From Pseudomonas azotoformans (GTDB lineage Bacteria; Pseudomonadota; Gammaproteobacteria; Pseudomonadales; Pseudomonadaceae), in NCBI RefSeq assembly GCF_900103345.1, contig NZ_LT629702.1:5557501-5621500 (forward strand): a stretch of DNA of 64,000 bases. Reading direction: 5' to 3'. Below are positions 62,210-64,000 of the stretch, piece after piece (the stretch's first letter is position 1; each line of letters begins with the position of its first letter). Made by a program: the position numbers and the translations under genes. Below the pieces are notes generated by a model. The model ran no database searches and was not told where the DNA came from. It saw only the letters and a program-made list of their open reading frames with translations.

Positions 62210-63061
62210 TTAGAGCAGACTTTGCAGCTTGCGATGCAACATCGAAACGTTGCTTCCCTTTGCTACAAACCCTGTAAGGGTCTCTGTAAGAAGGGCCGAG
62301 ACTTTATCAGCTTCAGCTTTGCTTGGGAAGCCCCCAAACACACAACTTCCAGTTCCGGTTAATTTTGCTTCGGTAAATTTACCTAACAAATTCAAAGCGT
62401 TACGTACCTCTGGATAACGCCTTGCTACAACCGGTAAGCAGTCATTTCGACTGTTTCCCTTGGGAACGGGGCGCACTTTAATGGGAGAAGAGTTACGTGT
62501 CAACAACGGATCTGAAAAAATTTCTGCTGTACTTACAGATACTTGCGGCACAAGCACGACATACCACGGCTCTTCGGGGTATTCCGGGGTGAGTTTCTCC
62601 CCCACGCCCTCGGCGAAAGCCGCGTGCCCACGCACGAAAACCGGGACGTCGGCGCCCAGTTTCAGGCCCAGTGCGGCCAGGCGATCATGGTCCCAGCCCA
62701 GTTGCCACAAGTGATTCAGACCCAGCAGAGTCGTCGCGGCATTCGAGCTGCCACCGCCGATGCCACCGCCCATGGGCAGGATTTTATCGATCCAGATATC
62801 GATGCCGAGCGGGCAACCGGATTGCTCCTGAAGTTTTTTTGCGGCCTTCACGATCAGGTTGCTGTCGTGAGGCACGCCTTCGAATTCGGTATGCAGCTTG
62901 ATCACGCCATCGTCGCGTACGGCGAAGGTCAGCTCGTCGCCGTAGTCGAGGAATTGAAACAACGTCTGCAATTCGTGGTAGCCGTCTTCACGGCGACCCA
63001 GGATGTGCAGCATCAGGTTGAGCTTGGCCGGGGAGGGCAGGGTCAATGTTTGTACGGACAC
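62210..63061 (-). CDS. ispE: 4-diphosphocytidyl-2-C-methyl-D-erythritol kinase
   Basis: This 283-aa GHMP-family kinase carries out the fourth step of the MEP isoprenoid pathway. The N-terminal [19 protein letters not shown] and the glycine-rich ATP loop [17 protein letters not shown] are clear. GTG start at 63061; one base separates it from the lolB stop, so the two are translated together. Confidence 0.96.
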   Translation of the reverse strand: MSVQTLTLPSPAKLNLMLHILGRREDGYHELQTLFQFLDYGDELTFAVRDDGVIKLHTEFEGVPHDSNLIVKAAKKLQEQSGCPLGIDIWIDKILPMGGGIGGGSSNAATTLLGLNHLWQLGWDHDRLAALGLKLGADVPVFVRGHAAFAEGVGEKLTPEYPEEPWYVVLVPQVSVSTAEIFSDPLLTRNSSPIKVRPVPKGNSRNDCLPVVARRYPEVRNALNLLGKFTEAKLTGTGSCVFGGFPSKAEADKVSALLTETLTGFVAKGSNVSMLHRKLQSLL

Positions 63062-63062
63062 G

Positions 63063-63680
63063 TTATTGCCCCAGTTTGCGTGGTTGCCAGTCCTTGATCA
63101 CCAGTGTGACGTCAAGGTCGGGGCCGTGCAGCTTGATGCGCTCGGGCAGCGAATAGCCGCTTTGCTCTACGTAGCTCAAATACTCGACCTGCCAGCCATC
63201 CTGTTCCAGGGTGGCCAGGCGGCTGTCGCCGTTGAGGCTCAGGCGACTCTTGCTGTCAGGCGCGGGCAGGCCACGGACCCACCACACCAGGTGAGACACC
63301 GGCAGTTTCCAGCCGATCTGTTGTTCCAGCAATTCTTCCGGAGAAGTCGCTTCGTAGCGGCCTTGGTTGGCCACTTCAAGGCTGACTTGCCCCGGCCGGC
63401 CGGTCAGGCGTGCGGCACCACGGCCCAGCGGACCCGACAGGCGAATATCGTAGTAGTCCTGGCGTTGCAGCCAGAACAGCGTTCCGCTGCCGGAATCTTT
63501 CGGCGCGCGAACCCCCACTTTGCCTTCGATCTGCCAGCCATCGATGCTGCTGAGTTGGTCTTTGTGCTGCTTCCATTGCGCCGGGTTGCCCTGGCCTTCA
63601 ACGGATTCACGGCTGCCGATGCCCGCGCAACCGGCGAGCAGGGCGATGAAGCTGAACATAACAACGTGGCGCAAAAACAT
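63063..63680 (-). CDS. lolB: Outer-membrane lipoprotein receptor LolB
   Basis: This 205-aa lipoprotein receives other lipoproteins from LolA and places them in the outer membrane. The signal peptide ends in the lipobox LAGC (C18). The core has the family's [12 protein letters not shown] and [25 protein letters not shown] strands. It lies between ispE and the TPR gene, the usual order. Confidence 0.94.
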   Translation of the reverse strand: MFLRHVVMFSFIALLAGCAGIGSRESVEGQGNPAQWKQHKDQLSSIDGWQIEGKVGVRAPKDSGSGTLFWLQRQDYYDIRLSGPLGRGAARLTGRPGQVSLEVANQGRYEATSPEELLEQQIGWKLPVSHLVWWVRGLPAPDSKSRLSLNGDSRLATLEQDGWQVEYLSYVEQSGYSLPERIKLHGPDLDVTLVIKDWQPRKLGQ

Positions 63681-63684
63681 AAGC

Positions 63685-64000
63685 TTAAAGGGTCTCGGAT
63701 CCGGTCAGGCGCTTGATGGTGCTGCGCAGGATGGGGCTTTCGGGTTGTTCCTTGAGGAATTTTTCCCAGATTTGGCGTGCTTCGCGCTGTTTGCCATTGG
63801 CCCACAGCACTTCGCCCAGGTGCGCGGCGACTTCCTGGTCGGGGAAGCGTTCCAGTGCCAGGCGCAACAAGCGTTCGGCTTCGTCCAGGTTGCCCAGGCG
63901 GTAATTCACCCAGCCCAGGCTGTCGAGCACGGCCGGGTCCTCCGGGTTGAGCTTGTGGGCTTGCTCGATCAGCACCTTGGCTTCGTCGTAGCGCGTGGTG
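63685..64000 (-). CDS. TPR-repeat protein, C-terminal part (partial)
   Basis: The reading frame runs off the right edge, so only the last 105 residues are seen. They contain tetratricopeptide repeats ([20 protein letters not shown], then [19 protein letters not shown]). It ends 4 bp before lolB. In pseudomonads the gene upstream of lolB encodes a long exported TPR protein of uncertain role. Confidence 0.88.
   Translation of the reverse strand, partial: TTRYDEAKVLIEQAHKLNPEDPAVLDSLGWVNYRLGNLDEAERLLRLALERFPDQEVAAHLGEVLWANGKQREARQIWEKFLKEQPESPILRSTIKRLTGSETL

Overview
The window looks like chromosome of a fluorescent pseudomonad (Pseudomonas fluorescens group). The evidence is high GC coding sequence, the 5S rRNA and 23S tail, a perfect Pseudomonas REPIN, the mks / holD / rimI / carbonic anhydrase block, the ychF-pth-rplY-prs-tRNA-Gln-ispE-lolB block, and a P. 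syringae-like hrp/hrc type III secretion cluster of the kind called rsp/rsc in P. fluorescens. From memory, P. aeruginosa has these two core blocks almost touching. The roughly 46 kb between carbonic anhydrase and ychF is therefore accessory by comparison.

Layout. 1-860: end of an rRNA operon (23S tail, 5S, terminator). 971-4536: split PqiA/LetA-type membrane proteins and a six-MCE-domain PqiB/LetB-type lipid transporter. 4597-9408 (minus): condensin MksF-MksE-MksB. 9557-10787: HolD (psi) and RimI. 10803-12055: a REPIN, an acidic hypothetical protein and beta-carbonic anhydrase. 12052-21323: a SET-domain protein, a secreted hypothetical protein with an AcpA-type phosphatase, a MNT/HEPN toxin-antitoxin pair, and the AtoE, MHS-type MFS and GntP transporters. 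21474-31516: a heavy-metal locus with the czcCBA efflux operon, the czcRS two-component system, an OprD-family porin and a DUF2790 protein. A motif shared by three promoters ties most of this locus together. 31623-39678: a BdlA-like PAS chemoreceptor, flavin reductase, AraC regulator, LysE exporter, D-Ala-D-Ala ligase, PgeF, gamma-glutamyltransferase and PhzF-like protein. 39862-39938: tRNA-Met.

40130-58170: a complete hrp-family type III secretion apparatus. The ECF sigma factor RspL (HrpL) has a sigma-54 promoter that would be driven by the single enhancer-binding protein RspR (HrpR/S type). Three readable hrp boxes (GGAAC-N17-YCACNCA) start the apparatus operons: rspJ to rscU; rspF-rspG-rscC-rspT-rspV; and a third operon of a very small ORF followed by rspB-rscJ-rspD-rspE. 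The small ORF encodes 57 aa and sits where the Hrp pilin gene belongs. No harpin or effector gene is recognisable in the cluster.

58503-64000: housekeeping genes on the minus strand: ychF, pth, rplY, prs, tRNA-Gln, ispE, lolB and a truncated TPR-protein gene.

Main points for a second look: a CzcR-like operator shared by czcC, oprD and a small terminated transcript upstream of czcR; the unannotated 57-aa pilin candidate with its hrp box and trailing hairpin; an in-frame internal start in the fused rscQ; and paired perfect DnaA boxes between mksF and holD.
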